64,000 nt of DNA. Source: Rhabdornis inornatus (Eukaryota; Chordata; Aves; Passeriformes; Rhabdornithidae). Shown here piece by piece: positions 53,311 to 63,860 of the stretch. The stretch is from positions 216,598 to 280,597 of the forward strand of contig VWZS01002961.1 in assembly GCA_013397075.1 (NCBI GenBank). Reading direction: 5' to 3'. Both the position numbers and the translations under genes were made by a program. Below the pieces are notes generated by a model. It searched no databases, had not been told where the DNA came from, and was given only the letters and a program-made list of their open reading frames with translations. Position 1 is the first letter of the stretch, and every line of letters begins with the position of its first letter.

Positions 53311-53786
53311 CATCCTGGGCACGGGTCCAAGGAGGTCATTAGTAACAATGCTCCATCCCAAATTTTGCAAGGGGAGGGAGGATTTCTCTTCAGCCAACAC
53401 ATGGAGCTTTCCAGGCTTTTGTCTGGCTGGTGAACGACCTGTGGGGACTCAGAAGATCCATCTTCCCTCTTCAGATCATACATATGTTTCAGTAGCCTTG
53501 AAGGGGGCGAAGGGCAGAGTCAGGAAGAAATGTTCTGTCACTGCAAATCTTTCAGCTCAGCAAAGAATCAAGAACCACAAACAAAACCCTCTCTAGTGCT
53601 GGGACATTTGCCTCACTGTGTGCCTGTGGCAGCACCAGTCACACACAGGATGTGTCTTTAAACCCAGGATGGGTCTCATGATCAGAGGTGGGAACCCATG
53701 CAGCAAGGGTAGCTCCTTTCAAGTTAAACAAAGATTCTCATGGCCCTGTGCAAGCTCATTTCCAGTCAAATTAAACATTATTTGGG
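53311..53786. other. Spacer
   Basis: Single-copy, mixed composition; nothing recognised. Confidence 0.3.
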
Positions 53787-53827
53787 GAAAAAAAAAAAAA
53801 GAAAAAAAAAAAGGAAAAAGAAAAAGC
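53787..53827. repeat. A-rich tract
   Basis: Runs of 12-14 A broken by G and GG, followed by GGAAAAAGAAAAAGC. No retroposon body adjoins it. Confidence 0.9.
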
Positions 53828-54054
53828 AGTAAATCTGTGCAGTCTTGCCCCTGCAGCTCCAGCACAGTGGAGACACAAAGCTCAGGTGAAGGAGGTGTCA
53901 GCTCTGAAGGGATGGGCATCAATAACCCAGGGCTTGTGCTCTCTGCCTGGCTCCCAGCCCTGCTGGACCTTCCTGCAGCTCCTCAGCCTCCTGGATGTCC
54001 CCAGTGTCCCCCTGGGGCTCTGCCAGCCCCGGGCCCTGCCTGGTAATGGGATCA
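53828..54054. other. Spacer
   Basis: Nothing recognised. Confidence 0.3.
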
Positions 54055-54360
54055 GCTGGTGAGAGCCATTAGCGGAGCCACTTGCCCTCCGCTTTTATTG
54101 TGCTGAAAATTTAATTGGCTGATGATTCAGAGGAGAAATCCTTTCTCTTTACTTTCATGTGGCAGCCGCCTTTGTCCTCCCGGCATTCCAGCCTCAGCCA
54201 CTGATTCCTCGAGGACAATCAGAATGGTCTTAGAAGAATTTCCAGTACTTTCCAGTGGCTCACTTTCTAATAAAGTGTGTGTCACAGCGCAGACAGCAGC
54301 ACTGCCAGCCTGGGATTCAGAGTGCAGCTCAATTGCTCACCCTTATCATTATCCAGGGGG
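54055..54360. promoter_or_regulatory. Candidate regulatory element
   Basis: GAGAGCCATTAGCGGAGCC, CCGCTTTTATTGTGCTG, AAAATTTAATTGGCTGATGA near 54106, CTCGAGGACAATCAG and CACCCTTATCATTATCC. CpGs persist at GCAGCCGCC and CCCGGC. Confidence 0.45.
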
Positions 54361-54958
54361 ATTGGAAGCTGGCTGTGTGTCCCTGTGGCAGGTCCAGCCT
54401 GGGGAGGAGTGCAGGGAGAAGCAGCCAGGGACTCCTGCTCTGGCTGTTCCTGGGCTCAGATGTGGCACCGAGGTAGCCAAGAGCAGCGATTGTTCAAAGC
54501 CCTGTGATGCCCTGCACTGAGCACGGGGGTGCCCTGGGTCAGCTGCTGATCTGGAATTGTTGGCAATCCTTGGCCATCACAGAAAAGGCAAGGCAGGCTC
54601 AGAGCTGCGGGCTCAGCGGCAAGTTTAACCCATTCCCAGCCGGTTCCCAGCTCCCCCAGTGCTGCCTGCTGCACTCCGATGGATTTTGCAAAACTGGGGC
54701 TTGGGCAAGCAGCCCGGAGGGTCGGAGAGCCTGTCCTGGCTCCAGCAGAGCTGTTCCTCAGAGCCCAGCCTGCCCCTGCTGGCCCAGGACAGACCCAGCC
54801 GAGGCTGGCAGCGCTCACGGAGCCGCTCCCAGCCTCGCCTCGGCATCACAGGCGCCTCTCTGATGTGGAACATGAATGCTCCTTGCTGCAGTTTATGTTT
54901 ATCTTGTCATCCTCATAGCAAACATGAAAACCTGTTTATTCTCTCCCTTTTCAGAGCT
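54361..54958. other. Spacer
   Basis: GC-rich until 54860, then AT-rich (CAGTTTATGTTTATCTTGTC near 54888), leading into the CR1 fragment. Part of this AT-rich stretch could belong to that element. Confidence 0.3.
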
Positions 54959-55092
54959 CTCCTTTAAATGTTTGAAGACTGTTTGCATGTCTCGCCTCGT
55001 CTTTCATTTCCAGAATAAGTGAGCCAAAATTCCCTCTGCTCCCACCCTGTTCAGTGTTTTGATCTCCCTGCCTGTCCTGGTTGCTCTCCCCC
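54959..55092 (-). mobile_element. Ancient CR1/L3-type LINE fragment
   Basis: TCCTTTAAATGTTTGAAGAC followed by TGTTTGCATGTCTCGCCTCG, TCTTTCATTTCCAGAATAAG and GAGCCAAAATTCCCTCTGCT runs parallel to the reverse complement of the CR1 segment just downstream of ORF2. In sense orientation that segment reads roughly GAGGGGAGACATGATAACAG followed by TCTTCAAATA. The match fades after about 55090. Divergence is greater than for the copies at 6307 and 61239. Confidence 0.65.
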
Positions 55093-55484
55093 AAACCCTC
55101 CCCAATAAATTCCCGTCCTCAGGAGTGGTGTTCTCTCTGTGCAGCAGGATGGGCAGGGACCTGGGTGGCTCTGGGAAGCTTTGGCATTCTCCCCAGTGAA
55201 AAACACAAATTATTCCTGCTGATTCTGCCTCTTTTTCTGCCTAATTGACAAATTAGGAGTGTCCCCTCCCTCCCAGTTGTGTCACCAGCCATGGAAGTTG
55301 GTGGTGGTGCTTTCCTGTGGTGCTTCGGGGGAGCGGAGCAAAGGAAAGCTCTCAGCTTGTTTCCAGCACAGGGAAAAGCTGCTGCTGGCTTTTCTGGAGC
55401 TTTTCCCCCAGAGCAGCTCAGCGTGTGGGGAAGATGCAGTGGGGAGAGTGGAGCACGAGAGGGAAGCTTGGAGAACACACTGCT
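55093..55484. other. Spacer
   Basis: A small AT-rich patch at about 55200-55258 (GCCTAATTGACAAATTAGG has inverted CTAATT/AATTAG arms at about 55240-55256). Otherwise nothing. Confidence 0.35.
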
Positions 55485-55700
55485 GGAGCTTGCATTTAAC
55501 TAAAGAGCAAAGTAACATTGTGCTCCATTGATTACACATTTTTTTCTGCCTGTTGTGACATTTGCAGGAAGGCTAATTTATTCAAGCATGGAAATCTTTA
55601 AAAACTTAATTAAGTTATTTCTGCTATTTCCATGCCTTATTGTTTTGACTTCACATTTAACTTTTTTATATCTGGTTAATGTCTTTGAGGAAAAAAAAAC
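55485..55700. promoter_or_regulatory. AT-rich island with 14-bp palindrome
   Basis: AACTTAATTAAGTT at 55603-55616 is a perfect palindrome centred on TTAATTAA. It is accompanied by CTCCATTGATTACAC, GAAGGCTAATTTATTCAAGC and ATATCTGGTTAATGTC. Confidence 0.45.
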
Positions 55701-56489
55701 AACCAGAAGGAGAAAAGAAATGGAAAGGAGAGGGAAGATGTGGCAGGAATCCTGGTTTGTGGCCCCTGTGGGAGCTGCTGGTGGGGTCTGTCCTGCAGGA
55801 GGAGGTCTCTGGGTGTGCCTGGCACAGCACAGAGCTGGGGATCTGGGCTCTGCTTTGCTCCCAGTGGGGACGCAGTGGGTGCCAAGGTGTTGTCAGGCTC
55901 CTCTTTGCTGCTCCCAGCGTGTGTGCATTCCCTGGAGAGCTGTGCATCCCACTGTCCCTGCAAACGGGCACTGAGGGCAGGGCAGCAGCTCAGGGTGGGC
56001 ACTCCTGGGCCCCCAGAAGGGGAAATAATGGCAGGAAAACCCCCCAGGGCCCTGGGAGCCGGTGTTTCACTGCACAGGAGGCTCTGAAGGGCACAAGATG
56101 CTGCCAGCAGAGCTAAATGCTGCATTAATAAAGTTTCTGTCAGTAAATTCACTAATTAAGGCTCACAGATGGAGCTGGAAGGAATGCTTGTGGTGAAACC
56201 CAAGGAGTGTGAACATTGCCTGCTTTGGAGGCAGGCTGCAAGTCTGGGGAAACGGGGAAGAAAGGAAAGGCGCCAGGAGTTCCACAAAGCTTTACCTGCA
56301 TCTCCAGAAATGAGATGAGCTGAGGGGCTGCGAGCAGGGCTGGCCCCGGTGCCACGCCCTGGTTTCACCGCGGGTTTATGGCAAAGCTGCCGGGAGCTGG
56401 CTGTGGAGTGAGTCCAGGTTTGCCAGCCCCGGGTTGGTGCCCCAGCACCAATCTCCCTGTCCTGACAGCAAGGATGGATGTGGGGAGGA
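55701..56489. other. Spacer
   Basis: GC-rich except for 56112-56165 (AATGCTGCATTAATAAAG, TCACTAATTAAGGC). Nothing firm. Confidence 0.3.
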
Positions 56490-56705
56490 ACCACTCCGGC
56501 TACGAAAAGCCCCAGAGCCATAAAGGGCTCAGCCATAAATGACAAAGTGCTGCAAACTCTCTGGGCGGCAGCAGCAGCCCGGGGGAAGAGTAATCCCCTC
56601 GCTCTCCAACATTTGCTGAGCATTAGGATAATTTCCCCTGGGCTTCCAGCAGGCATTCGCAGCTCCTGCTGGGTTGCTGTGCATTATTCTTAAGTCGTTA
56701 CCCTG
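56490..56705. promoter_or_regulatory. Candidate regulatory element
   Basis: GGCTACGAAAAGCC, GAGCCATAAAGGGCTC (inverted GAGCC/GGCTC arms, 56515-56530), GCCATAAATGACAAAG, GAGCATTAGGATAATTTCC and TGCATTATTCTTAAGTCG. Confidence 0.35.
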
Positions 56706-56930
56706 TACCTCTGTTCCGACCTGGGACTCCTACAGGATGGATTTATGGAGTGACTCCCAGGAGCAGCGCAGTCATTCCCACACTGATGGATCTCCTCCCA
56801 TCCATGGATGGCTTTTCCCCCCTGGAAAGGTGCAGGTCAGAGGGGAATGCTCGTCCCTCTGAGAGGGCTCAGGGCCAGGGCTCCTCACCGTGCTCCAGGC
56901 TCTTCCCAAGAGCTGAGTGTGTAGGACAGA
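56706..56930. other. Spacer
   Basis: Nothing recognised. Confidence 0.3.
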
Positions 56931-57000
56931 AATGGAATGGAATGGAATGGAATGGAATGGAATGGAATGGGAATGGGAATGGGAATGGGAATGGGAATGG
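56931..57000. repeat. (AATGG)n pentamer passing into (GGGAAT)n hexamer
   Basis: Eight AATGG units (56931-56970) switch to five GGGAAT units (to 57000). The pentamer equals the GGAAT unit of some vertebrate satellites, but at 40 bp it is an ordinary microsatellite. The switch needs one G insertion carried through successive units. Confidence 0.95.
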
Positions 57001-57134
57001 CAGCTCTGCAGGTGCTGCTCCTGGCCAGGAGAGCAGCAGGAACAGGAGCTGGGAGCTGCTCCAGGCTGGGCAGGGAGTGCAGCCCCTTCCTCCTGCACCA
57101 GCCTCTCTGCCTTTGCTCCCCCTGTGCCTACAGC

Positions 57135-57305
57135 AGCGTTTGTATTTGTCAGCCTATGGCAATGCTCTGCATATGGAATACATTTGCTCTGGGTGTTTGC
57201 CATTAACATTTTCATTTCTGTTTAGCGTCAGGAGTTTTCAATTACCGGCCTTGCAGAGCACTGTGAGCTGTTGTGTTCATGCTCTCTTTGTTTTCATTTC
57301 CACAT
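57135..57305. promoter_or_regulatory. AT-moderate segment, candidate regulatory element
   Basis: GCTCTGCATATGGAATAC, TTTGCCATTAACATTTTC, GTTTAGCGTCAGG and TTTTCAATTACCGGCC. The preceding 57001-57134 is GC-rich with nothing recognised. Confidence 0.35.
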
Positions 57306-57621
57306 CCCAGTGAGCCCTGGCCCAGGGGCGCTGGGGACAAATCCTGGTGCTGGGTTTGCTGCTGGCCACTGTCACACGGCTTTGGGCTGGCAGGGCCTGG
57401 CTTTACCTGGGACCACACTGCACTGAGGTGAGCAGGTGGGGCTGAGCACAGCCCTGTCCCCTCTGTGGCCACTCTGGGGCCCTGCCTGTGCCCTGCTCCT
57501 CTGTGGCACTGACCATGGAGCAGCTCAGTGCCCTGGTGACCACAGCCTGGCGGGGCTGCAGGGGCTCTGCAGCAGAGCCCAAAATCTGCCTCCACTCCCT
57601 GATCCTCATCCCAGCCTTCTT
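57306..57621. other. GC-rich spacer
   Basis: Nothing recognised. Confidence 0.3.
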
Positions 57622-57865
57622 CTGCTCTTCCTGTACTTTATAACTTAACTCCACGGAGAGGATAAAACTGCTTTAGCCAGTAAAGAAATGAGGGACAGGT
57701 AATGCACATCCTGGCTGAAACAGCAAACCCTGCATTTCCGAAGTGCCGCCTTCCTAAACTCTAAGTGAGCCATAATGTTTAGAAGGGGCTGTTGAAAGAG
57801 CAATAAAACGCTGCCAGGTCGGGCAAACAGCAGAGTGTTAGCAGAGCTGCAAGAGCCTGTGATTG
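57622..57865. promoter_or_regulatory. Candidate regulatory element
   Basis: ACTTTATAACTTAACTCCAC, GACAGGTAATGCACATCC, GAGCCATAATGTTTAG and GAGCAATAAAACGCTGCC. Confidence 0.3.
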
Positions 57866-58244
57866 CAGCATTGCTGGCAGTCTCCTGGGACAGGGGGAGG
57901 TGGTGGCTGTCCCCAGGTCCCCATGCCAGCCCTGGGGACATGGGCTAAAGGACGAGCTGCGGGCCAGCCCTGGACAAACAGACAGGAAGGTTCTCCTGGT
58001 CATCCTGCAAGTAATCAATTCCGGTGATCCCGAATAACTCTCTTTTCCTGGTGTCTTAGAGCAGGGAACAAAATCTCCTGTGCATTTGGCACCAGCCTGG
58101 AGACCCCCAGATCCACCTGCAGCATCCCCACGTCCCTGAAGTGCTGCCTGTCCCCACAGCTGCTGTCCCAGCTTGGCTGGCAGGATCCAAAGGGGATGCT
58201 GCAAGCTGCTGAGGCTGAGGAGTTTTGTAAGTGTCCCAAGTGCT
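57866..58244. other. GC-rich spacer
   Basis: Nothing recognised. Confidence 0.3.
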
Positions 58245-58515
58245 GTTAACCCCAGATTTAAAATCCGGGTTTCCTTTGATTTAAAGTGATTTTAAAGATT
58301 CCAGCACTCCCGCAGTGTAATTATCCCGAAGATTTCTGGGAGCCTTCTTCTCTGCCCCTTTGTTCCTAAGGCGGCTCTGCAAGAATGCCACGAGGTTACA
58401 GCCATTATGGAGTGCAATGCAAACAGGGCCATTTATTGCCTTTTTATGAGGGTAATGCTGCACCACCCAATAAATTCTGCAGGAAGGATTTGATGGAGAA
58501 AAGGCTGAGATTCAG
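58245..58515. promoter_or_regulatory. Candidate regulatory element with GATTTAAA triplet
   Basis: GATTTAAA-like strings occur at 58255-58262, 58278-58285 and 58288-58296. Then come GTGTAATTATCCCGAAG near 58316, GCCATTATGGAGTGCAATGC and GGCCATTTATTGCC. High complexity. Confidence 0.45.
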
Positions 58516-59394
58516 CCACAGCAGGGTCAGCCAACGGGAGTTCTAATTTCACAGGAAAGCAGTTAAGAGGGCAAAAGGCGTATTTTTCACTCTCCTCTTT
58601 TGGAAGGAGTAGGGAAGGATGGGAGCTGAGGAAAAGCAGAGCAGAGAGCAGGTACAAATGCACTGACAAAGAGGAGAAGGTCCCAAGTTTAAGGGATGCT
58701 GAAGAGATTGGCCTTTCTCCATGTGTGTGTCCTTGGGAGGGCTGGGAGGCCTTGGAATGTGCTGCCAGGAGGAAAGATGTGTTTGGTGGGAGACAGGAGC
58801 AGAAGTCCCCCTGACACTCGTGTGGGCTCTAAGCTAAGGCTGGGGCTGTCACCCACACATGGCCAGGGAGCCCCAGAGTGGCTCGTGCCCAGGTGGTGGC
58901 CCTGGCCATGCTGGCTGTGCCTGGCCAGAGCCATGGGCCGAGAGGCACCAGCTGTGCTTGCCTCAATCAGTCCATTAGGGCGAGCAGGGATCAATGGCAG
59001 CAGGGTATTGATCACAAACTCATAGCTGAGGAGCGTGCTGCTGCTCCTGGCTCATTTCTCCAGGCAGAGCTGGATCTCTGCCTCCCCTCCCGTGTGGGAT
59101 CCCCACCCAGAGCCGTGTGTGCCTGCTCCCAGAGCCGTGATTCCACATCTGCCTGGCCCAGGGCTGGGATGGTGAGGCCTCTCAGGATGGCTCCAGCTCG
59201 GTAGTTTGGCCAAAGGCCACTTTGGAGCACGGTCAGGAGCCGCAGCTCCCTCGGTCCATCCTGGCTGCTGGGAGCCAGCTGTGCAGACCCGCGGGAGCAC
59301 GAGGTGTCCAGCCAGATGTGCAGCCTCTGGAAGGCTCCTGGATCCTGTGTTACAGCCCGGCAGCCGAGCTGCTCTTTCATGCTTCTCTTGTTCT
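58516..59394. other. Spacer
   Basis: Mixed, then GC-rich. A faint CR1-like phrase near 58750 (CCTTGGAATGTGCTGCCAGG) is too short to call. Confidence 0.3.
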
Positions 59395-59740
59395 CCTGGC
59401 TTGCAATTGATAGATCAAAATTCCCCGCAAACGACCGGTTTCATGGCCCGTTTCCTCTGCTGTCAATACCAGGAGCTGAGAACTGTCAGTGCCGTCCCTC
59501 CCCCGTCAAAGAAAAAATTCAATTATTTATCGCTGCCTCTTAGAAAACTAATTGTATTGCTAATTGTTCTTTTCCTGTGAGGAATGTTACATTTTTTTCA
59601 GGTGAATGGCTTTAGGCAGTTTAAGGGTTTGTAAGGAGTCTTTCATCAAACATGTGACTCAGAATGAACTCACTGAGATGACATTTCCCTTCCAATTTTC
59701 TGTTTATGTTTTTGAAGCGGGAGGATTGCTGGGAGCCCAG
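59395..59740. promoter_or_regulatory. AT-rich island, strong CNE candidate
   Basis: TTGCAATTGATAGATCAAAA, GCAAACGACCGGTTTC, CTGTCAATACC, CAATTATTTATCGC, and TAATTG at 59549-59554 and 59561-59566, 12 bp apart. CACATTT-type AT-rich sequence continues with CATGTGACTCAGAATGAAC. CpGs and homeodomain-type cores coexist. Confidence 0.5.
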
Positions 59741-59754
59741 GGCTGTAGCTGCTA

Positions 59755-60015
59755 ACCTGATTCATTACCTGCACAGGCACGGGACTCAGCGCAGATGAAT
59801 TTTACGAAATTGGCCGTGTTTATGTGTAATGGTGACAATAATGCACTTTATCTATCTCCTGGTGAACTACAGCGGAGTTTTCCCAGGAAGTTTGACAGAA
59901 AGAGGATCAAGTTGCTGCTTAAATTTCTCCTTGGAGGACCTCAGGGTAATTTTCTTGCAGCACTTCAGATACTGAGAAGGTTTGGGAGCAGCCGTAGGAT
60001 CCTCGTGCATCCCTG
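59755..60015. other. AT-moderate segment with a 73-codon open frame
   Basis: The + strand is open from an ATG at 59795 to 60016. The translation contains a basic stretch RKFDRKRIKLLLKFLLGG with no family I recognise. There is no upstream splice or promoter signal. The sequence resembles the flanking regulatory island, so I regard it as a fortuitous frame inside a possible CNE. Confidence 0.25.
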
Positions 60016-60929
60016 ACCCAAAGGAAGATGCCATGGGGAGAAGGAAAGGGATGAGGGGGGACTATTCTGACAGTCCAGGGCACAGGAATATCAAATCCAT
60101 CTTGCACGAACACTTCAGGGTTTAAATGTCTCCTTTTCCAGCAGGCAGGAGCTCTCCTGTCACATCTTTTGCCTTTTCAGGACCATGATAAATCTTCTCT
60201 CTAACACACCCTGGAGAATAACAGCATCAATCATTTATTACTGGCACAAGTTCCCAGGATTCCTGACCCCTTCCGTGCTTGGAGATGAGACATCCCCGGA
60301 GCCTTGGCACTGCTTTCCTCGTGCTCCATCCCCAGCACATCCTGGTGCTGCCCCATCCCTCCCCACGTGGAGCTGCAGCTCCATGGCAGCTCTGGGGAAG
60401 TCTGAGTTTGTGGGGTAAAGCCCCTTTTCCAGCCTGGAAAGAGCAGGAGGGATGTGATCCCGTTCTCATTTTCCACAGTAAAGTGGGAGCCTGTGCCAGG
60501 ACAAATCCCTTCCCTGATTGTGCAGGATGAAATGCAGCAGCGAGGGAGACATAACCCTTCGTTGCAGCAGCGATTTACAGGCTGCTCCTCCTTTAATGGG
60601 GCCCGTGCACCTGAGCATGGCAATGGGCTGTAAAAACAAACAAACACACACTTATCCCGCAGTCCCTGTGCTCCAGGGCATCCCAGAGATGTCACAGGAC
60701 AAGCAGAGCCTCCGTTCCTCTCCGAGGGTCAGCTCTGGAGGTTCAGCCCAAGGCACCATCACAGAGCCCTCCGAGCTGAATCCTTTACCCCTCTCCCCTC
60801 ACCCCCTCCAGCGCACTGGATGCTGCGGTCCTGGTGCCTGGCTGGGCTCTGCCAACCCTCTCCGAGTGGGAGCACAGCCAGGGATTCACTGCAGCAGCCT
60901 GATCCCGCATCTTACAGTAAATCAATGAA
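60016..60929. other. Spacer
   Basis: Mixed; AT-richer at 60180-60250 (ATCAATCATTTATTACTGG) and near 60640 (AAACAAACAAACACACAC). Nothing firm. Confidence 0.3.
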
Positions 60930-61238
60930 ACTTCCGTGCCTTGACAAGCCCTTGCCACTTAAATAGACAAGAAACAGGTAGGGATGGATGCTGCAGGTTC
61001 CTCCAGATCATGAGGCATAAATCTCAAGAGAACAGCAGCGGAAAGATAAAACACTGCTGGAAGCACAGAACAGGATTTAGGATTTGTTTAGAGGTTGTCA
61101 TTTTGACAGTAAGGAAAATACATTTTTCCTGCCCAGGGTTAGCAATTAGTGTGGCTGCAGGGAAAGGTAGCGCGGTGATGAGCACGGCAAAGCCCTCGCT
61201 ACAGGTGCCTTGGTGGCAGTTTCTAAAATGATAGTTTC
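60930..61238. promoter_or_regulatory. Weak candidate regulatory element
   Basis: GGATTTAGGATTTG, TTGTCATTTTGACAG and TTAGCAATTAGTGTGGC near 61140. The phrase AGTTTCTAAAAT at 61218-61229 repeats at 61233-61244, inside the start of the adjoining CR1 tail. Confidence 0.3.
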
Positions 61239-61311
61239 TAAAATCATCGAATCGTTTAGGTATGAAAAGACCTTTAAGACCATTGAATGTAACCATTATC
61301 CTAATGCTGTG
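61239..61311 (-). mobile_element. CR1 LINE fragment, 3' end
   Basis: The + strand reads AAATCATCGAATCGTTTAGG, TATGAAAAGACCTTTAAGAC, CATTGAATGTAACCATTATC and CTAATGCTGT. This is the CR1 3' terminal text in reverse complement, including a decayed octamer tail on the left. The copy is severely 5'-truncated and has no coding part. Confidence 0.9.
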
Positions 61312-61429
61312 GAAAAGCTGACAGGGATCTGGTGATGGCACAGCAATGGTTCGGGGGCATGGCTGCAGAGGGAGCAAAGTGGTGTAATCAGCGCCGATGG
61401 AGACAGAGGAGTGTAAATGGCAATTAATA

Positions 61430-61815
61430 AATGCAACAGCCAGATTAGCTGCCATTATTTCGCAGCTCCCGCTGGCCCGGCTGTCCAGCTGGGAGCGATC
61501 TGTCCCGGCGAGCTCCCACAAAGGGAGCAGAGGCAGCCCCTGAGCCAGCCCCGCTGCGCCTGCGGATGAACAAACCCTTCTTGTTTGGAAGAACAAATGC
61601 TGGAGCCATTGCGTCCCTCTGCTCGCCCTCGCCAGGGGAGCCGGGCTGCGCTGCTGCGAGTGCAAATGCCATCTCGGAGATGTAATTTGGCTGGGGCACG
61701 CTGCAGGACAGCAGCAGCTGCCGAGGCAAATCCAAATAACGCTCGGCACTGTAATTGCATATGTAAAAATGGGGCAGAGGAGAGCGAGAGGGAGCGGGCT
61801 CCTGTGCTCTGCTGG
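61430..61815. promoter_or_regulatory. CpG-bearing AT/GC mosaic, strong CNE candidate
   Basis: CAGCCAGATTAGCTGCCATT and ATTTCGCAGCTCCCGCTGG, then GAACAAACCCTTCTTGTTTG, GTGCAAAT at 61660-61667 (one base off an octamer), GGAGATGTAATTTGGC, AACGCTCGGCACTG and GTAATTGCATATG at 61751-61763. About 25 CpGs in 385 bp. It could be a promoter-proximal or poised element. Confidence 0.5.
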
Positions 61816-62247
61816 GTATTACAGATGTAGCTGTCATCCTCCTTCCCTGCCGGAGTGCTTGTAGGTGTTCAGTCCTGCTGCTCCGCTGGGTGTTGTAGAG
61901 AGATTGGAATGTAATTTCCGATGTACAGAGGTCAAGCCACGAGGCTGTTCAGGAGCCTTGTGCCTCCAACAAGGACTTATCCAGCTCAGAGCTTGATCCA
62001 GGTCCCTCTGCCAGGGCTGCCCCAGAGCAGAGGAGCTGGGGATGCTGCTGGGGTGGGATGGGGAGACCACGGGGAGCACAGGGCCCCCACCTGCCCTGCA
62101 GGTGCTGGGTGAGCTTTGCCAGCAGGTTGGGATCACCCTGTTGTGGTCCTGCACAGCCTGAGCTGCTGGGCTCAGGTGCCTGGGGAGACACCCTGGGATC
62201 GGGGTCACCCCTGTCCCCTGCTCTGCCCCCATGGGCCCAGAAGGGAA
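61816..62247. other. GC-rich spacer
   Basis: Nothing recognised. Confidence 0.3.
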
Positions 62248-62662
62248 GGATGGATGATGGGTGGATGGATGGAGGATGGATGATGGATGGATGGATGGAT
62301 GGATGGATGGATGGATGGATGGATCCATGGATGGATGGATGGACGGATAAATGGATGGATGGATCCATGGATGGATGGGTGGATGGATGGATCCATGGAT
62401 GGATCCATGGATGGATGGATCCATGGATGGATGGATGGATAAATGGATGGATGGATCCATGGATGGATGGGTGGATGGATGGATCCATGGATGGATCCAT
62501 GGATGGATGGGTGGATGGATGGATCCATGGATGGATCCATGGATGGATCCATGGATGGATCCATGGATGGATGGGTGGATGGATGGATCCATGGATGGAT
62601 GGGTGGATGGATGGATCCATGGATGGATGGATGGATCCATGGATGGATGGATGGATGGATAT
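62248..62662. repeat. (ATGG)n array with GGATCC interruptions
   Basis: Some 415 bp of ATGG tetramers interrupted at intervals by ATCC, giving the repeated palindromes GGATCCATGG and ATGGATCCATGGATCCAT. GGGTGG variants mark a longer unit that recurs at least six times. The alternation makes the array partly self-complementary. Open frames here are periodic artefacts on both strands. Confidence 0.97.
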
Positions 62663-62754
62663 GCAGATCCATCCTCATACCCACTGACCTTCCAAAATAA
62701 CCCATGTCCTCTTCCTGGTCGGCTGTCCTGACTGTGTCACCTCTGAGTCACTGG

Positions 62755-63025
62755 CTCTTGCTCTGTGCTAAAGTTCCCTGTGAAATCCCTCAAGAAGAAA
62801 TACAATATGGTTTGTGTCCTAAACAAGACGCTTGCTTCATACAGACATTGATCAATACGTGAAGGAGACACCATTAGGGAGGACAGAATTCTTTGCTTTC
62901 AGGTGAACTCTTTGCCCTCTTACACCCCAGTCTGTGAAAACTGAAATCAGTTTATCAATCTATTTTTCTGTTCAAAATTAATGCTTTTATTCTTCAATTT
63001 GCTCTGAATAGGAAGAAGAGCTAAA
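62755..63025. promoter_or_regulatory. AT-rich island, candidate regulatory element
   Basis: GAAATACAATATGGTTTG, CATTGATCAATACGTGAAGG (TTGATCAA palindrome near 62848), ACACCATTAGGGAGG, GTTTATCAATCTATTTTTC and CAAAATTAATGC. Confidence 0.45.
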
Positions 63026-63534
63026 CAGAGCAGCTTCCTGTGTGAACTCTGTGTCCTCCTCCCAGTCTGCCTGGTTCCCATTGCACACTGTTCAGGTGGG
63101 GATGAGCTCTGCCAGGTGAGACTCAGAGCTGCTGCTCCCTCATGCTATGGGATTGTTAGAGATTGTGTGTTATCCTCTTTGTGAGGCTGAGTTATCCTGC
63201 TCTGTAATTTCATCCAGCTTCCCTAAATTATTCATCTTTTTCAATAGGCCACAGGAGCCTTCTGCTCCCTCTCCTAAATTATTTTGCAGCAAACAGAGCT
63301 GCTGCAGAGGCGGCAGTGGCTCTGCAGTGGGAGAAGATCTCCACAGATCTCCTTTGTCACAGGGAGAGCTGTGGGCTGGAATAAGTCCCACATGCACCCA
63401 GAGCCTCCCAAGGACCGGGCTGTGCTGGGAAAGGCAAACTTTTCCTCGGAGGGACTGAACATTTCCTTCCCAAGGCATTCGCCAGAGAATCCCCGACAGC
63501 TCCACGTGGCTCCAGAGCTCGCTTGCTTCAGGTT
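63026..63534. other. Spacer
   Basis: Mixed composition; CCTAAATTATTCATC and CCTAAATTATTTTGC (about 63222 and 63271) are the only notable strings. Confidence 0.3.
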
Positions 63535-63860
63535 GTAAATGTTTTCTATTTCTTCCAAGCTGTGAGTCTGATGAAAGCGTAGCAGAGGCAGGACCCAGCA
63601 GCAGAGGAGGCAAGCTGTGCAGCACACGGCGTTGTGCTCCTTTCGGGTGTCCTCGAGTGTGCCGGGTAATGATCCGGCAGCTGCGAATCCACACGCAGCA
63701 GCGCTGCTCCGAAGGGCTGTAATTATTAATCTGCTAACGCACACACAATGCACTCAGCCCGCTCTCAGCCTCTCCCAGGAATGGCAAATAATGCTGCAGT
63801 GGCAATTACCTTAATGCAATTATCTCAGATGTGAAATTCCACAGCCGCACTTCGTGTCCT
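63535..63860. promoter_or_regulatory. Candidate enhancer-like element, strong CNE candidate
   Basis: GCCGG-GTAATGAT-CCGGC at 63661-63678 is an inverted repeat flanking a TAAT core. It is followed by ACACGCAGCAGCGCTGC, TAATTATTAAT at 63720-63730, GCAAATAATGCTGC and GGCAATTACCTTAATGCAAT to about 63820. CpGs are frequent. Confidence 0.5.

Noticed and set aside
58700..58800. Possible CR1 remnant (CCTTGGAATGTGCTGCCAGG)
   Set aside because: Only about 20 bp of resemblance, with no extension on either side.
62204..62705. Overlapping open frames of periodic peptides on both strands
   Set aside because: All derive from the ATGG array; 12-bp periodicity keeps several frames open.
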